This document shows positions 19,034-27,794 of a stretch of 64,000 nucleotides of DNA, in pieces. Made by a program: the position numbers and the translations under genes. The stretch's first letter is position 1. The number at the start of each line of letters is the position of its first letter. The notes below the pieces were generated by a model. The model was given only the letters and a program-made list of their open reading frames with translations, did not search any database and was not told the DNA's origin. The stretch is from NCBI RefSeq assembly GCF_013415115.1, contig NZ_JACCDD010000008.1:62001-126000 (forward strand), in the 5' to 3' direction. This stretch comes from Vreelandella zhaodongensis. GTDB lineage: Bacteria; Pseudomonadota; Gammaproteobacteria; Pseudomonadales; Halomonadaceae.

Positions 19034-20132
19034 ATGTTGGAAACAAATCCGATACATAACCAGATCAAGGACCTGTCTGAGCGGACAGACGTTCTTAGGG
19101 GGTATCTTTGACTATGCCGAACGTAAAGATCGGCTAGAAGAAGTCTCCCGCGAGCTTGAAGACCCTAATGTCTGGAACGATCCAGACTATGCTCAAAAGC
19201 TGGGTAAAGAGCGGGCATCGCTTGAAGCCATCGTGGCCACCATCGATGAGCTCGACCAAGGCTTGGCTGACAGCCGCGACTTGCTTGAGCTTGCGGAAAT
19301 GGAAGATGACGAAGGCACCGTCGATGAAGTGCGCAAAGAGCTCGATGGTCTGCAAGCGGCACTGGAAAAGCTTGAGTTTCGCCGCATGTTTTCCGGTGAA
19401 ATGGACGAGAATAATGCCTATCTGGATATTCAGTCTGGATCGGGCGGTACCGAAGCTCAAGACTGGGCGAATATCCTGCTGCGTATGTACTTACGCTGGG
19501 CGGAGAGCCACGGTTTCAAAGCAGAGATTATCGAAATTTCTGCAGGCGAAGTGGCCGGTATCAAATCAGCATCACTGCATATTCAAGGCGACTACGCGTT
19601 TGGCTGGCTGCGCACCGAAACCGGTGTTCACCGCTTAGTGCGTAAAAGCCCGTTTGACTCCGGTGGTCGTCGTCACACCTCGTTTGCATCGGTATTTCTA
19701 TCGCCGGAAATTGACGACAGCTTTGAGGTTGACATTAACCCCTCTGACTTGCGGGTAGACACCTACCGCTCTAGCGGTGCGGGTGGCCAGCACGTTAACA
19801 CCACCGACTCAGCGGTGCGGATTACCCACGAGCCTAGTGGCATTGTGGTGGCGTGTCAGAACCAACGCAGCCAGCACGCCAACCGCGACTTCGCCATGAA
19901 GCAGTTGAAAGCGAAGCTGTGGGAACACGAAATGCAAAAGCGCAATGCGGCCAAGCAGGAAGCGGAAGACTCTAAAGCCGATATCGGCTGGGGTAGCCAA
20001 ATTCGCTCGTATGTACTGGACGATCAACGCATCAAAGATCTGCGCACCGGCGTTCAGTCTAGCAACTGCGACAAAGTGCTCGACGGCGATTTAGATCAGT
20101 TTATCGTCGCTAGCCTAAAGCAGGGTTTGTAA
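19034..20132 (+). CDS. prfB: Peptide chain release factor 2, with programmed +1 frameshift
   Basis: The gene is read as 19034-19108 joined to 19110-20132, giving 365 residues, the E. coli length. The first 25 codons end at an in-frame TGA (19109-19111). Just before it lie the internal Shine-Dalgarno AGGGGG and the slippery CTT TGA C, the autoregulatory shift known in E. coli: low RF2 slows termination at UGA and lets the ribosome slip. The second frame has the RF2 recognition motif [11 protein letters not shown] and the GGQ catalytic loop [17 protein letters not shown]2 releases peptides at UGA and UAA. lysS follows after 34 bases. Confidence 0.97.
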
Positions 20133-20166
20133 TTTTTTTAGCGTTTGAACATGAACAGGGTGCCCG

Positions 20167-21681
20167 ATGGCTAACCAAGACGCGTCTTCTCTCGATAACG
20201 AAAACCACCTAATCGCTGAGCGCCGTGCCAAGCTCGCAGCCCGCCGTGAGCGCGCCGCTGAGCAGGGTAAGAGTGCTTTCCCGAACGATTTTCGCCGTGA
20301 CAGCCTCACGGTTGAGCTACACAACCTGCTAGGCGAAAAGGATAAAGCGGAGCTTGAGACGCTTGATCATCAAGCGTCGGTGGCAGGTCGCGTCATGCGT
20401 AAGCGTGGCCCCTTTATCGTGATTCAGGATGTGGCTGGCCAAATCCAGCTCTACGTGGATAAAAAAGGCTTGCCTGCTGATGTGCTTGAGGACATCAAAG
20501 GGTGGGATATCGGTGATATCGTCGCTGCTCGTGGTCCCGTGCATAAGTCGGGTAAGGGCGACCTGTACGTGATGATGGTAGAAGCGCAGCTACTTACCAA
20601 AAGTCTGCGCCCGCTGCCGGATAAGTTCCATGGCCTGACTGACCAGGAAGCGCGTTATCGCCAGCGCTACGTTGACCTGATCATGAACCCCCAGTCGCGT
20701 AAGGTGTTTGAGACCCGCGCAGCGGTAATCAGCTCCATGCGTCGTTTCTTTGAAGCCCGCGGCTTTATGGAAGTTGAAACGCCGATGCTGCAGCCGATCC
20801 CCGGCGGCGCAGCGGCACGGCCGTTTATTACCCACCATAATGCGCTAGATATTGATATGTACCTGCGTATTGCACCGGAGCTTTATCTTAAGCGCCTGGT
20901 GGTGGGTGGCTTCGAGAAAGTGTTTGAAATCAATCGCAACTTCCGTAACGAAGGGCTGTCCACGCGGCATAACCCTGAGTTCACCATGGTCGAGTTCTAC
21001 TGGGCCTACGCGGATTATCGCGACTTGCTCGATATGACCGAAGCGATGCTACGCACAGCGGCGCAAGAAGTGCTGGGCACCACCACTATCGAGTATCAAG
21101 GGGCCAGCTACGATTTCGGCCAGCCTTTCCATCGCCTGACGCTACGCCAGGCGATTCTTGACCATGGCGACGGCATCGCCGATGCGGACCTAGACACACT
21201 GGAAGCCGCGCAAGCTGTTGCAGAAAAGTTGGGTATCAAGGTGAAGCCGAGCTGGGGGCTGGGCAAAGTTCAGACCGAGATCTTCGAAGAGGTCGCCGAG
21301 CACAAGCTGGATCAGCCGACGTTCATCACTGAATACCCAGCAGAAGTTAGCCCGCTGGCGCGCCGTAACGATGCAAATCCTTTCGTGACCGACCGTTTTG
21401 AGTTCTTTGTCGGTGGCCGGGAAATTGCCAACGGTTTCTCGGAGCTTAACGACGCCGAAGATCAGGCTGAACGCTTCCGCGAGCAGGCAGCAGAGAAAGA
21501 TGCCGGTGATCTGGAAGCGATGTATTTTGACGCTGACTACGTGCGCGCGTTGGAGTACGGCTTGCCGCCAACGGCGGGTGAGGGAATTGGTATTGACCGC
21601 TTGGTGATGCTATTTACCGATAGCCCCTCTATTCGGGACGTACTGCTGTTCCCAGCGATGCGCCCCGAAGCCAGCGATTAA
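20167..21681 (+). CDS. lysS: Lysyl-tRNA synthetase, class II
   Basis: The product is 504 residues. An N-terminal OB-fold anticodon-binding domain (about 60-150, with [12 protein letters not shown]) precedes the class II core. Motif 2 is [20 protein letters not shown] and motif 3 is [12 protein letters not shown], with [19 protein letters not shown] between (recognisable lysS landmarks). It charges tRNA-Lys. The prfB-lysS pair is conserved across gammaproteobacteria and probably cotranscribed here. It ends convergently, 23 bases from the yjf-type operon. Confidence 0.97.
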   Translation: MANQDASSLDNENHLIAERRAKLAARRERAAEQGKSAFPNDFRRDSLTVELHNLLGEKDKAELETLDHQASVAGRVMRKRGPFIVIQDVAGQIQLYVDKKGLPADVLEDIKGWDIGDIVAARGPVHKSGKGDLYVMMVEAQLLTKSLRPLPDKFHGLTDQEARYRQRYVDLIMNPQSRKVFETRAAVISSMRRFFEARGFMEVETPMLQPIPGGAAARPFITHHNALDIDMYLRIAPELYLKRLVVGGFEKVFEINRNFRNEGLSTRHNPEFTMVEFYWAYADYRDLLDMTEAMLRTAAQEVLGTTTIEYQGASYDFGQPFHRLTLRQAILDHGDGIADADLDTLEAAQAVAEKLGIKVKPSWGLGKVQTEIFEEVAEHKLDQPTFITEYPAEVSPLARRNDANPFVTDRFEFFVGGREIANGFSELNDAEDQAERFREQAAEKDAGDLEAMYFDADYVRALEYGLPPTAGEGIGIDRLVMLFTDSPSIRDVLLFPAMRPEASD

Positions 21682-21704
21682 CACTTCTCGACTACTGAAA
21701 TACC

Positions 21705-22892
21705 TTAGACAATTGCGTGCGGCACAAAGCAGCTGGAGTCCTTGGTGATTCTGCCAACGTCTTCACGAATGCCCATGCCGCACGCCCTGTCACCGACTAC
21801 CCAACTGCCGATCAGGGCATGCCGTTCGCCAAAGCGCGGTAGAGGGTGGTAGGCCTGCAGAATACGCGGGTTATCGGTATAGGGGCCATCAACGGCTTCG
21901 TACTGGCCGCCCGTAGTGATTAGCTCAATATTGCTACCTTCCCGAGAGAAAAATGGTTTGCGCACCCAGCCGGGTGACAGCGATGTGCCATCACTGGTGT
22001 CAAAATACGCTGGTAGCAGGTTAGGGTGGCCTTCGTTCCACTGCCAGAGCAGCGGCAGGATGCCCTTATTGCTGAGGATGATTTTCCACGGAGGCTCGAA
22101 CCAGTGGGTTTGCATCATTGGCAGAAGCTCACCGAAAGCGTCATCGCTCATTTCTTCCCAGGGGTAGAGCTTGAATAGCGCACGGATAGGCCGATTTTCC
22201 AGGTCAACGAAACAACCGTGCTCGGTGTTGGGTTGATAGCCAATGTCTTCGATGTGGATAAATGGTGCACTTAGCCCTGCCTGAAGGGCACAGTCCTGTA
22301 GGTAGGCGACCGTGGCGCGATCTTCTTCATGGGCTTTGATGGATGCGAAGTGCAGTGCCGGTGGGGCTGAGGCATCGCGTTCAAGGCGCTGTCCAATGTG
22401 GGCAAGGGCCGCAATCATGCGCTCTTGAATTGAGTTGAATTGATCGGCGCGGGCAGGTAGCAGGCGCTGTTCGATCACCTGCTCAAGCCACAGCCACTGA
22501 AAAAAGCCAGCCTCATAAATACTGGTGGGCGTATCGTAGTTAAGCTCTAGCAGCTTGGCAGGCCCATTACCGTTATAGGCAAAATCCATGCGCCCATAGA
22601 GGTGAGGCTGCCCATTGCGCCAGGAGTGACGAATGACGCTCCACATCCTCTCAGGAATATTCAGCTGATGGAGAAGAGCATCGGACTGGCAGACCCGCTC
22701 AACGGCATCCATACACATTTCGTGTAGCGCCTCGGTTGGGTCTTCAATGTCTTGTTCGACCTGTTCCAGCGTAAACTGGTAATAGGCATCCTCGGTCCAG
22801 TAGGGCTCCCCTTCAATGGTATGGAAGTGAAACCCTAGCTGATGCGCCAGTTCACGCCATTGAGGGCGTTCAGTGATGGCAACGCGCAACAT
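21705..22892 (-). CDS. yjfC: Glutathionylspermidine-synthase-like ATP-grasp ligase (YjfC-like)
   Basis: The product is 395 residues and corresponds to the synthetase half only of glutathionylspermidine synthase; the amidase domain is absent. Family blocks visible are YGRMDFAYNG, LLELNYDTPTSIYEAGFFQ, the region with KIILSNKGILPLLW, and the ending GSWVVGDRACGMGIRED, which carry the ATP-grasp and Mg-binding residues. Such enzymes form an amide bond between a carboxylate and an amine. The true substrate of YjfC-type proteins is not known to me; glutathionylspermidine is unlikely to be certain. It is the last gene of a seven-gene membrane-associated operon. Confidence 0.85.
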   Translation of the reverse strand: MLRVAITERPQWRELAHQLGFHFHTIEGEPYWTEDAYYQFTLEQVEQDIEDPTEALHEMCMDAVERVCQSDALLHQLNIPERMWSVIRHSWRNGQPHLYGRMDFAYNGNGPAKLLELNYDTPTSIYEAGFFQWLWLEQVIEQRLLPARADQFNSIQERMIAALAHIGQRLERDASAPPALHFASIKAHEEDRATVAYLQDCALQAGLSAPFIHIEDIGYQPNTEHGCFVDLENRPIRALFKLYPWEEMSDDAFGELLPMMQTHWFEPPWKIILSNKGILPLLWQWNEGHPNLLPAYFDTSDGTSLSPGWVRKPFFSREGSNIELITTGGQYEAVDGPYTDNPRILQAYHPLPRFGERHALIGSWVVGDRACGMGIREDVGRITKDSSCFVPHAIV

Positions 22893-22957
22893 AAAGCGTC
22901 TCCTTGCTGGCGCAGGTAGTCAGTGCGACGAAACGTGTTAAGCGAACGGGCGTGAGC

Positions 22958-23563
22958 TTACGAGCCAAACCCACCCCGTGCGCTGGAGCGCGAACCGAAC
23001 CCGGAGCGTTGAGTCGCACGTTGATTGGACTGCATCACCGATGAGCGGAAAGCCTGATTTCGCTGGTCTACCCGTGACGACGCAGCCGCCGAGGCAGCAT
23101 TCCAGTCGCCGCGATTCTGACGGGTACGGTAGACAGGCTCTTGATACAGGCTTTGCACCCGCGCGCCATTGCGGTTGGCCATCATATTGCCGACCATATA
23201 GCCCATCATTGCGGGCCCAAACCAGCTGCCGCCCTGGCTCTGCTGGACCGACTGAGGTGGTGGCTCACAGGCGCCTTCGCCGTGTACCTGTTCGCAAGCT
23301 TCCAAGGAGTCAAAGCGCGGAACGGCCTCAATGGCGGCGGTAAACGCTGCTTCACAAGCGGTGCGCGTATAAAGCTCGTCCGCCACGCACTCGTCCACGT
23401 TCTGGTAGGCTTTGGGTTCAGAGAAGTTGACATCCGATAGGGTGTCTTGCGGCGCGGATGACTGCCCACAGCCGGCTAAGGCGGCTGTGCCAGCAGCGCC
23501 CATCAAGGCCAGGGTCAGCCGAGAGCTGCGCTTGCGGCGCGGTGGCTGGTTAGATGATTGCAT
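22958..23563 (-). CDS. yjfM: DUF1190 lipoprotein (YjfM/YgiB-like)
   Basis: The product is 201 residues. A basic start PPRRKRSSRL leads to a lipoprotein signal with lipobox LAGCGQSS, so the protein is probably lipid-anchored. The middle contains paired cysteines (VDECVADELYTRTACEAAF and LEACEQVHGEGACEPPP), likely disulfide-bonded in the periplasm. The C-terminus is a Gly/Ser/Arg-rich low-complexity tail ending RSSARGGFGS. Function is unknown. It lies 12 bases downstream of the DUF350 gene and 65 upstream of the ATP-grasp ligase, whose E. coli relatives keep the same neighbours (yjfM-yjfC, ygiB-ygiC). Confidence 0.82.
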   Translation of the reverse strand: MQSSNQPPRRKRSSRLTLALMGAAGTAALAGCGQSSAPQDTLSDVNFSEPKAYQNVDECVADELYTRTACEAAFTAAIEAVPRFDSLEACEQVHGEGACEPPPQSVQQSQGGSWFGPAMMGYMVGNMMANRNGARVQSLYQEPVYRTRQNRGDWNAASAAASSRVDQRNQAFRSSVMQSNQRATQRSGFGSRSSARGGFGS

Positions 23564-23575
23564 GGGTGTCTCCCG

Positions 23576-23998
23576 TTACCAGATCATGGATGCAGCGTTG
23601 AGCAGGCCAATCGCGATGGCGATGGTTGCCGCGAAAATGCCGTATGCCATATGGCCATCGGTAATATGTCCGGAAAGACTCTGTCCTTTACTTTTCAGCA
23701 CCAGCTTGATGGCAAAGAAGGTAACAAGTTGAACGATAAAGGCGATGATGCCCCAGGCGATAAAATCAATGAAACTCACGCTGTTAGCCATGGCGCTGTA
23801 AAGCGGAATGGTAAAGCCTAGGGTGGCGCCGCCAAAGGCGGTTGCCGCAGCGGCATTGCCTTCCTGGATCAACTGCCATTCATGGTGCGGGGTGATCTTG
23901 CTGTACGCGGCCATGAACGCCACCAGCAGTATGGCGGCGGTGATCAGGTAAGCGAAAAACGCTGGCAGGCCTGCCAGGTACATACCGATATTGCCCAT
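23576..23998 (-). CDS. yjfL: DUF350 membrane protein (YjfL-like)
   Basis: The product is 140 residues with four hydrophobic segments, for example FFAYLITAAILLVAFMAAY and FIDFIAWGIIAFIVQLVTFFAI. The residues between include HHEWQLIQEGNAAAATAFGG, with NAAAAT being typical of DUF350. These small inner-membrane proteins recur beside PspA-like and DUF1190 genes. No biochemical role can be read from sequence. It is inside the minus-strand operon, 75 bases after the DUF2491 gene. Confidence 0.82.
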   Translation of the reverse strand: MGNIGMYLAGLPAFFAYLITAAILLVAFMAAYSKITPHHEWQLIQEGNAAAATAFGGATLGFTIPLYSAMANSVSFIDFIAWGIIAFIVQLVTFFAIKLVLKSKGQSLSGHITDGHMAYGIFAATIAIAIGLLNAASMIW

Positions 23999-24073
23999 TA
24001 TCGTTTCCTTTTTTAGTCGTGTGTCGTAAGAGGTGAATCGTAAGAGGTAATCAGAGCGTCTTGCCGGTGGCCA

Positions 24074-24817
24074 TCAATGCGCTTCGATAATCACTGCGCT
24101 GATATCGATGCCCAAGCTAGTGACTAACTGATAGCTGCCTTCCAGTTCATCGGCTTCAGCACTTAGCAAGATATATTCGAAGCGCTCTGACGCCTGATCA
24201 TGGCGTTCGTAGAGCATGCAGTGGTGCGTGACTTGGGAGATCCCGCTGCCATTAGCACGAGTTACTGTTTCCTCAAGCACAACCGGCGCTGACCACTCAC
24301 TGGTTTCAGCACCCCAGACGCGCTGATAGTGCTTGAGGTCGTCCTGAATATCGTCGCCTGTTTCCAGCGTAAAGCTGCGTTGACCGAGAGGGTGAGCCGG
24401 TGTCTGGCTATCCGGTTGATTGATCAAACCATCCAATTCAAGGTTGGAAACGTGTTGTGACGACAGGAAGTCGAACAGTTTGTATTCAAACACTTTTCCA
24501 TTGGCAACAGAGGCTTGAATCCAGGTGTCGTTCTCCAGGTAAAAGCGCGCAAGCTGCTCGCCCTGGCCGAGTTCGACCAAGCCTACCGCGGCTATCTCTT
24601 GCGCCGCGCCGCTCCAACTGGCATCAAAATTCAGGCTATCAAACGCTTTCAATGACAGCATGTTGAGCGACACCATGCCGCCAAGCCGCAGGCCGTTGAA
24701 GTCGTCTGGTGTCATACCTGTTGGCAAGCCGTTAGCACGCTGGGCGGTTTCGTTGGCGTACTTTTGCTGCACGTTTTTACTGTTGGCACGAAACAGTGAT
24801 TTAAGTGAACCAAACAT
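24074..24817 (-). CDS. yjfK: DUF2491 protein (YjfK-like)
   Basis: The product is 247 residues, soluble and acidic, with no signal peptide. The beginning MFGSLKSLFRANSKN and the later GQGEQLARFYLENDTWIQ and GDDIQDDLKHYQRVWG stretches fit the DUF2491 family represented by E. coli YjfK. Identification rests mainly on gene order: it lies between a PspA-like/channel pair and a DUF350 gene, as yjfK lies between yjfJ and yjfL. Function unknown; probably cytoplasmic. Confidence 0.75.
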   Translation of the reverse strand: MFGSLKSLFRANSKNVQQKYANETAQRANGLPTGMTPDDFNGLRLGGMVSLNMLSLKAFDSLNFDASWSGAAQEIAAVGLVELGQGEQLARFYLENDTWIQASVANGKVFEYKLFDFLSSQHVSNLELDGLINQPDSQTPAHPLGQRSFTLETGDDIQDDLKHYQRVWGAETSEWSAPVVLEETVTRANGSGISQVTHHCMLYERHDQASERFEYILLSAEADELEGSYQLVTSLGIDISAVIIEAH

Positions 24818-24847
24818 GGGAATGGACCTTCACAAAACGGATGGGTG

Positions 24848-25894
24848 TCATGTCAGCAGTGATGAAAAATGTGCCGACGTCAGACGCTCATAGGCCATGT
24901 AATACAGCACATCGCCATCATTCAGCTCACGGGTGGAGGGCGGGTTGAGCATGTTCGCCTCACCGCTGTCAGCGGTGACTCCCAACAGGGTGGCATTATG
25001 CGCCTGCTTGGCCTGGTTGAATAATTGGCCAAACGTACTGCCTTTGGGAATATCGTGCAGCCGCGTTTGGTACTGAGTGGCACCATGGTTAACGGCAAGC
25101 AGCTCGTTGACGACTCGACTGATGCCCGCGTCAGTGGCTGAACGTACGAGCATTTCCAATGCCATGGCTTCGGTGCATTCGATGCCTGGCAGAGTCCTGC
25201 GTAGCATAGCTGCAGTTGTGGGGTTTTCGCAGTGCGCAACGATATGGCAGTCAGGGCATTTCAAGCTATAGGCAGACAACGCTACGGTGGCCACGCGCTC
25301 ATCACTGTCGTCGTAGATGATGATGCGGCTGGCGCTTTCAATGCCAGCACGCTTGAGAAGCTCCATGTTGGCGAAGCTGTCACCTTTGATGAACTTTAAA
25401 TCACCCGGACGTGGGTTGTTGATATCTTTCGTCACGCACAGCACGATCTCATCGGGGAGCTGCCGGTCGGCTTTGAGAATATCAATGATTTTTTCAGTGG
25501 TTTCTCCGTGCCAGCCCAGCACTACCGTGTGGCCAGTGAGATCGCTGTAATCGCCTTTCCCTTGCATTTGCTGCCTCCAAAAGTGGCTCACAGTAACGGT
25601 CGCCTTGCCGATTAGGGCAGCAAACAGCGAAATGCCGCCCGGAATCAGATAAAGCGCAGCAACCAATTGCCCCGCGGTCGAGGTTGGCGAGAAGTCACCG
25701 TAGCCCACGGTGGACGCCGTGACGACGTAAAAATAGAGCCACAACGCCAGTGAGCCCGTGACCTCTTCACCGGTGAGACACATTAGCAGCCACGAGGTTG
25801 CCATATGTGCCAGCGCCAGTAACAACAGGAACGTCCAGCTGACGTTAATCGTAGAGGCTTTTAAAGCTTTCAGTAGCTGTTGTAGCACTGGCAT
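24848..25894 (-). CDS. Two-TM potassium channel with RCK (TrkA-N/TrkA-C) domains
   Basis: The product is 348 residues. Two membrane helices (WTFLLLLALAHMATSWLLM and LVAALYLIPGGISLFAALIG) flank a pore loop with the K+ selectivity filter TASTVGYGDFSP. A cytosolic RCK domain follows from about residue 120 (HTVVLGWHGETTEKIIDIL, then IIIYDDSDERVATVALSAY), although the usual GxGxxG is replaced by GWHGET, so NAD binding may be altered. A TrkA-C-like end (LLGVTADSGE) completes a MthK-type ligand-gated channel. The gene sits in a yjf-type operon; E. coli yjf has no channel at this place. Confidence 0.88.
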   Translation of the reverse strand: MPVLQQLLKALKASTINVSWTFLLLLALAHMATSWLLMCLTGEEVTGSLALWLYFYVVTASTVGYGDFSPTSTAGQLVAALYLIPGGISLFAALIGKATVTVSHFWRQQMQGKGDYSDLTGHTVVLGWHGETTEKIIDILKADRQLPDEIVLCVTKDINNPRPGDLKFIKGDSFANMELLKRAGIESASRIIIYDDSDERVATVALSAYSLKCPDCHIVAHCENPTTAAMLRRTLPGIECTEAMALEMLVRSATDAGISRVVNELLAVNHGATQYQTRLHDIPKGSTFGQLFNQAKQAHNATLLGVTADSGEANMLNPPSTRELNDGDVLYYMAYERLTSAHFSSLLT

Positions 25895-25940
25895 GACGTC
25901 AGTCTTCCTTGCGTTCAGGCGGTAGTGTTAACACTGGCAC

Positions 25941-26636
25941 TCAGCTGCCGGAATTTTGTTTGGCTTTTAGGCGGGCCAGCACATCGCTTCCCGAGGTTTG
26001 CTGTTTGCCGATACCTGCCTGGGAAAGACGTGCTTCCAGGTCAGCACCGGAATCCTGTGCCTGCATTGCTTCACCAATCTTGAGCTTTTCAGCTTGCAGG
26101 GCTTGGCGCTCTTTAATACGTTCAAGAGAGGCAACGGCACTGTTCATGCTGGCGTTTTGGCCAGCATGTTGAGATGCGACAGCAGCCTGTGCTTTTTGCG
26201 CGGCTTCAGTGGCCTTGACGTGGGACATTTGCTGCTCAACGCGGCGGATTTCGCCTTTCGATTTGGCAATGGTCGACTTCAGCGCTTCGATGGTGCCATC
26301 GTACTGGGCGACATTGGCCTGAGCGATTTCGTGTTCGCTCTCCAGGCGGGCAATTTCTGCAGCGACTTCTTCGGCTAGACCCTGCTCACCTTTCTCAAGC
26401 GCGGCCATGGCGCTTTTTTCATACTCCGCCATTTTATCCGCCAGCGTACCCACTTCCTTGGCGGCAAGGTTGCGCCTAGCCATGATGGTAGTGAGTTCTT
26501 CATTGGCCCTGTTCATCGCCGTTTTGGCGTCTCGCAGTTCCTGCTCCATGATACGAATCCCCTGACTATCGACAATCGCTTCGCCGGTTTCAGTGGCTTT
26601 GCCGCGCAGTGCGGTAAACATTTTGCGTAGTAACAT
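25941..26636 (-). CDS. yjfJ: PspA/IM30-family coiled-coil protein (YjfJ-like)
   Basis: The product is 231 residues, almost all coiled coil, with the opening MLLRKMFTALRGKATETGE and LEQELRDAKTAMNRANEELT-type heptads typical of PspA/IM30/Vipp1 (ESCRT-III-like membrane scaffolds). A helix-breaking disordered end (GKQQTSGSDVLARLKAKQNSGS, only partly quoted for its low complexity) follows. Such proteins bind stressed membranes and form rods or rings. No pspF or pspBC genes are adjacent, so regulation differs from the classical Psp system. It is 46 bases upstream of the K+ channel gene. Confidence 0.87.
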   Translation of the reverse strand: MLLRKMFTALRGKATETGEAIVDSQGIRIMEQELRDAKTAMNRANEELTTIMARRNLAAKEVGTLADKMAEYEKSAMAALEKGEQGLAEEVAAEIARLESEHEIAQANVAQYDGTIEALKSTIAKSKGEIRRVEQQMSHVKATEAAQKAQAAVASQHAGQNASMNSAVASLERIKERQALQAEKLKIGEAMQAQDSGADLEARLSQAGIGKQQTSGSDVLARLKAKQNSGS

Positions 26637-26727
26637 TGGGTAACTCCTTAAAGCGAACCAATCCGACGCTTGCGCGCGGGACTAACAATAGAGTGGTACT
26701 TGGCTGGTGTCTAAATTTATTTAACAA

Positions 26728-27135
26728 TCAATTGATTAGTTCGGCGATTTCCAGTGCGGCCTGAGCGCAGGCCTCAATCTCTGCACCGATGGCCTCAAGT
26801 TTGCAATCCGTAAACAGTTGGCCGTAGACCACGTAATAATCTTCATCACCCAGGGTGTGGATGCCGACGCTGACTAATGGCAGGGCCATGCCCAAGCGTA
26901 ACAAGGCATCGTTGAAGGTGTTGATGTCCTCAACCGCGCTGGTGGGGGCCACTTCGGTCATCACCAACCACTCTTCGTCGGAGTGCGTCAGAGTCACAGG
27001 TAGATCGCCGTAGTCTTTGAGCGTAAACACCAGTGAATCGTTGTCTTGATCGAGGCTAACATCAGCGGTAGGCCAGTTCAGTTCGTTCTGTTCCACGCTT
27101 TGTTTAATCGTTTCAAGTCGTGTTTGTGCGTTCAT
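26728..27135 (-). CDS. yjfI: DUF2170 protein (YjfI-like)
   Basis: The product is 135 residues, acidic and soluble. It begins MNAQTRLETIKQSVEQNELNW and includes LPLVSVGIHTLGDEDYYVVYGQL-type sequence; the fold resembles small type III chaperone-like YjfI/DUF2170 proteins, which I recall are found beside PspA-like genes. It is the first gene of the operon, 91 bases ahead of the PspA-like gene. Upstream on the minus strand a -10-like TATACT lies at 27214-27209, without a good -35. Confidence 0.75.
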   Translation of the reverse strand: MNAQTRLETIKQSVEQNELNWPTADVSLDQDNDSLVFTLKDYGDLPVTLTHSDEEWLVMTEVAPTSAVEDINTFNDALLRLGMALPLVSVGIHTLGDEDYYVVYGQLFTDCKLEAIGAEIEACAQAALEIAELIN

Positions 27136-27319
27136 TGAGCGTATCCTAATGGTCTGTCCGGCGTAGGACTGTAACAGCCATGCCGATGAGTAACGTTAGT
27201 GTTATTAAGTATAAATTATTCCGCATTTTACCGAATGAATCGATATTGCGTCTGCACCGATGGCAAACTAATCCGTTAGCACCCATAATGATCAACGTTT
27301 CGACGGCGAGGAGAACCCC

Positions 27320-27706
27320 ATGAAACTGCTAAATCGCTCTGCCCTGAGCGTCAGGCCGACCCAGACCTTCGTGGACTGGATCAATGCGCTCGAACCCACC
27401 ATGGGAGACGACGACCTGACCCTGGACGACGTCGAACGTGAAAGTACGGTGTACCTTATCCCAGAGATGGATACCCCCGAAGCGCTTGAAACTTTTGTTC
27501 GTGAGCGCTATATAGAAATCCTAGAGACCGAGCTGCGTGCTTGGGAAGAGGATGAGCGCCAATGGCCAGAAAAGCTTGATTGGTCACTGTTTCAAGACTT
27601 TTTACGCATTGAGCATAGCTACCTTGCGATTGATCTTGACGACGAAACCGCACTTGAAATTTCCGAGGTTGATGACGCGCTTTTGCTCGACAATGAGCAA
27701 GACTAG
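27320..27706 (+). CDS. Small acidic conserved hypothetical protein
   Basis: The product is 128 residues, strongly acidic, with a Trp-rich middle (WEEDERQWPEKLDWSLFQDF). No membrane segment, signal or known motif is visible. I believe similar short proteins occur widely in Pseudomonas and Halomonas, but I assign no function. ATG 27320 follows GGCGAGGAGAACCCC, a good ribosome-binding site. It is a single-gene unit, transcribed away from the yjf-type operon and ended by a terminator. Confidence 0.75.
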   Translation: MKLLNRSALSVRPTQTFVDWINALEPTMGDDDLTLDDVERESTVYLIPEMDTPEALETFVRERYIEILETELRAWEEDERQWPEKLDWSLFQDFLRIEHSYLAIDLDDETALEISEVDDALLLDNEQD

Positions 27707-27736
27707 CGTATCGCCGTCTTGATGTAAGCGTATTGT

Positions 27737-27767
27737 GAAACCGGCTCCGGCCGGTTTCATTGTTTTT
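27737..27767 (+). terminator. Rho-independent terminator after the 128-residue protein gene
   Basis: GAAACCGG (27737-27744) pairs with CCGGTTTC (27751-27758) around CTCCGG, followed by ATTGTTTTT. It separates the hypothetical gene from the MFS gene. Confidence 0.8.
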
Positions 27768-27794
27768 AATGGTGACGTTTAGGAACTGACCACC

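Noticed and set aside
19109-19111. prfB as a pseudogene because of in-frame TGA
   Set aside because: The stop is the programmed frameshift site with its internal Shine-Dalgarno.
27136-27200. Sigma-54-like promoter for the yjf-type operon
   Set aside because: CGGCATGGCTGTTACA on the minus strand lacks the essential GC at -12 and has three mismatches.
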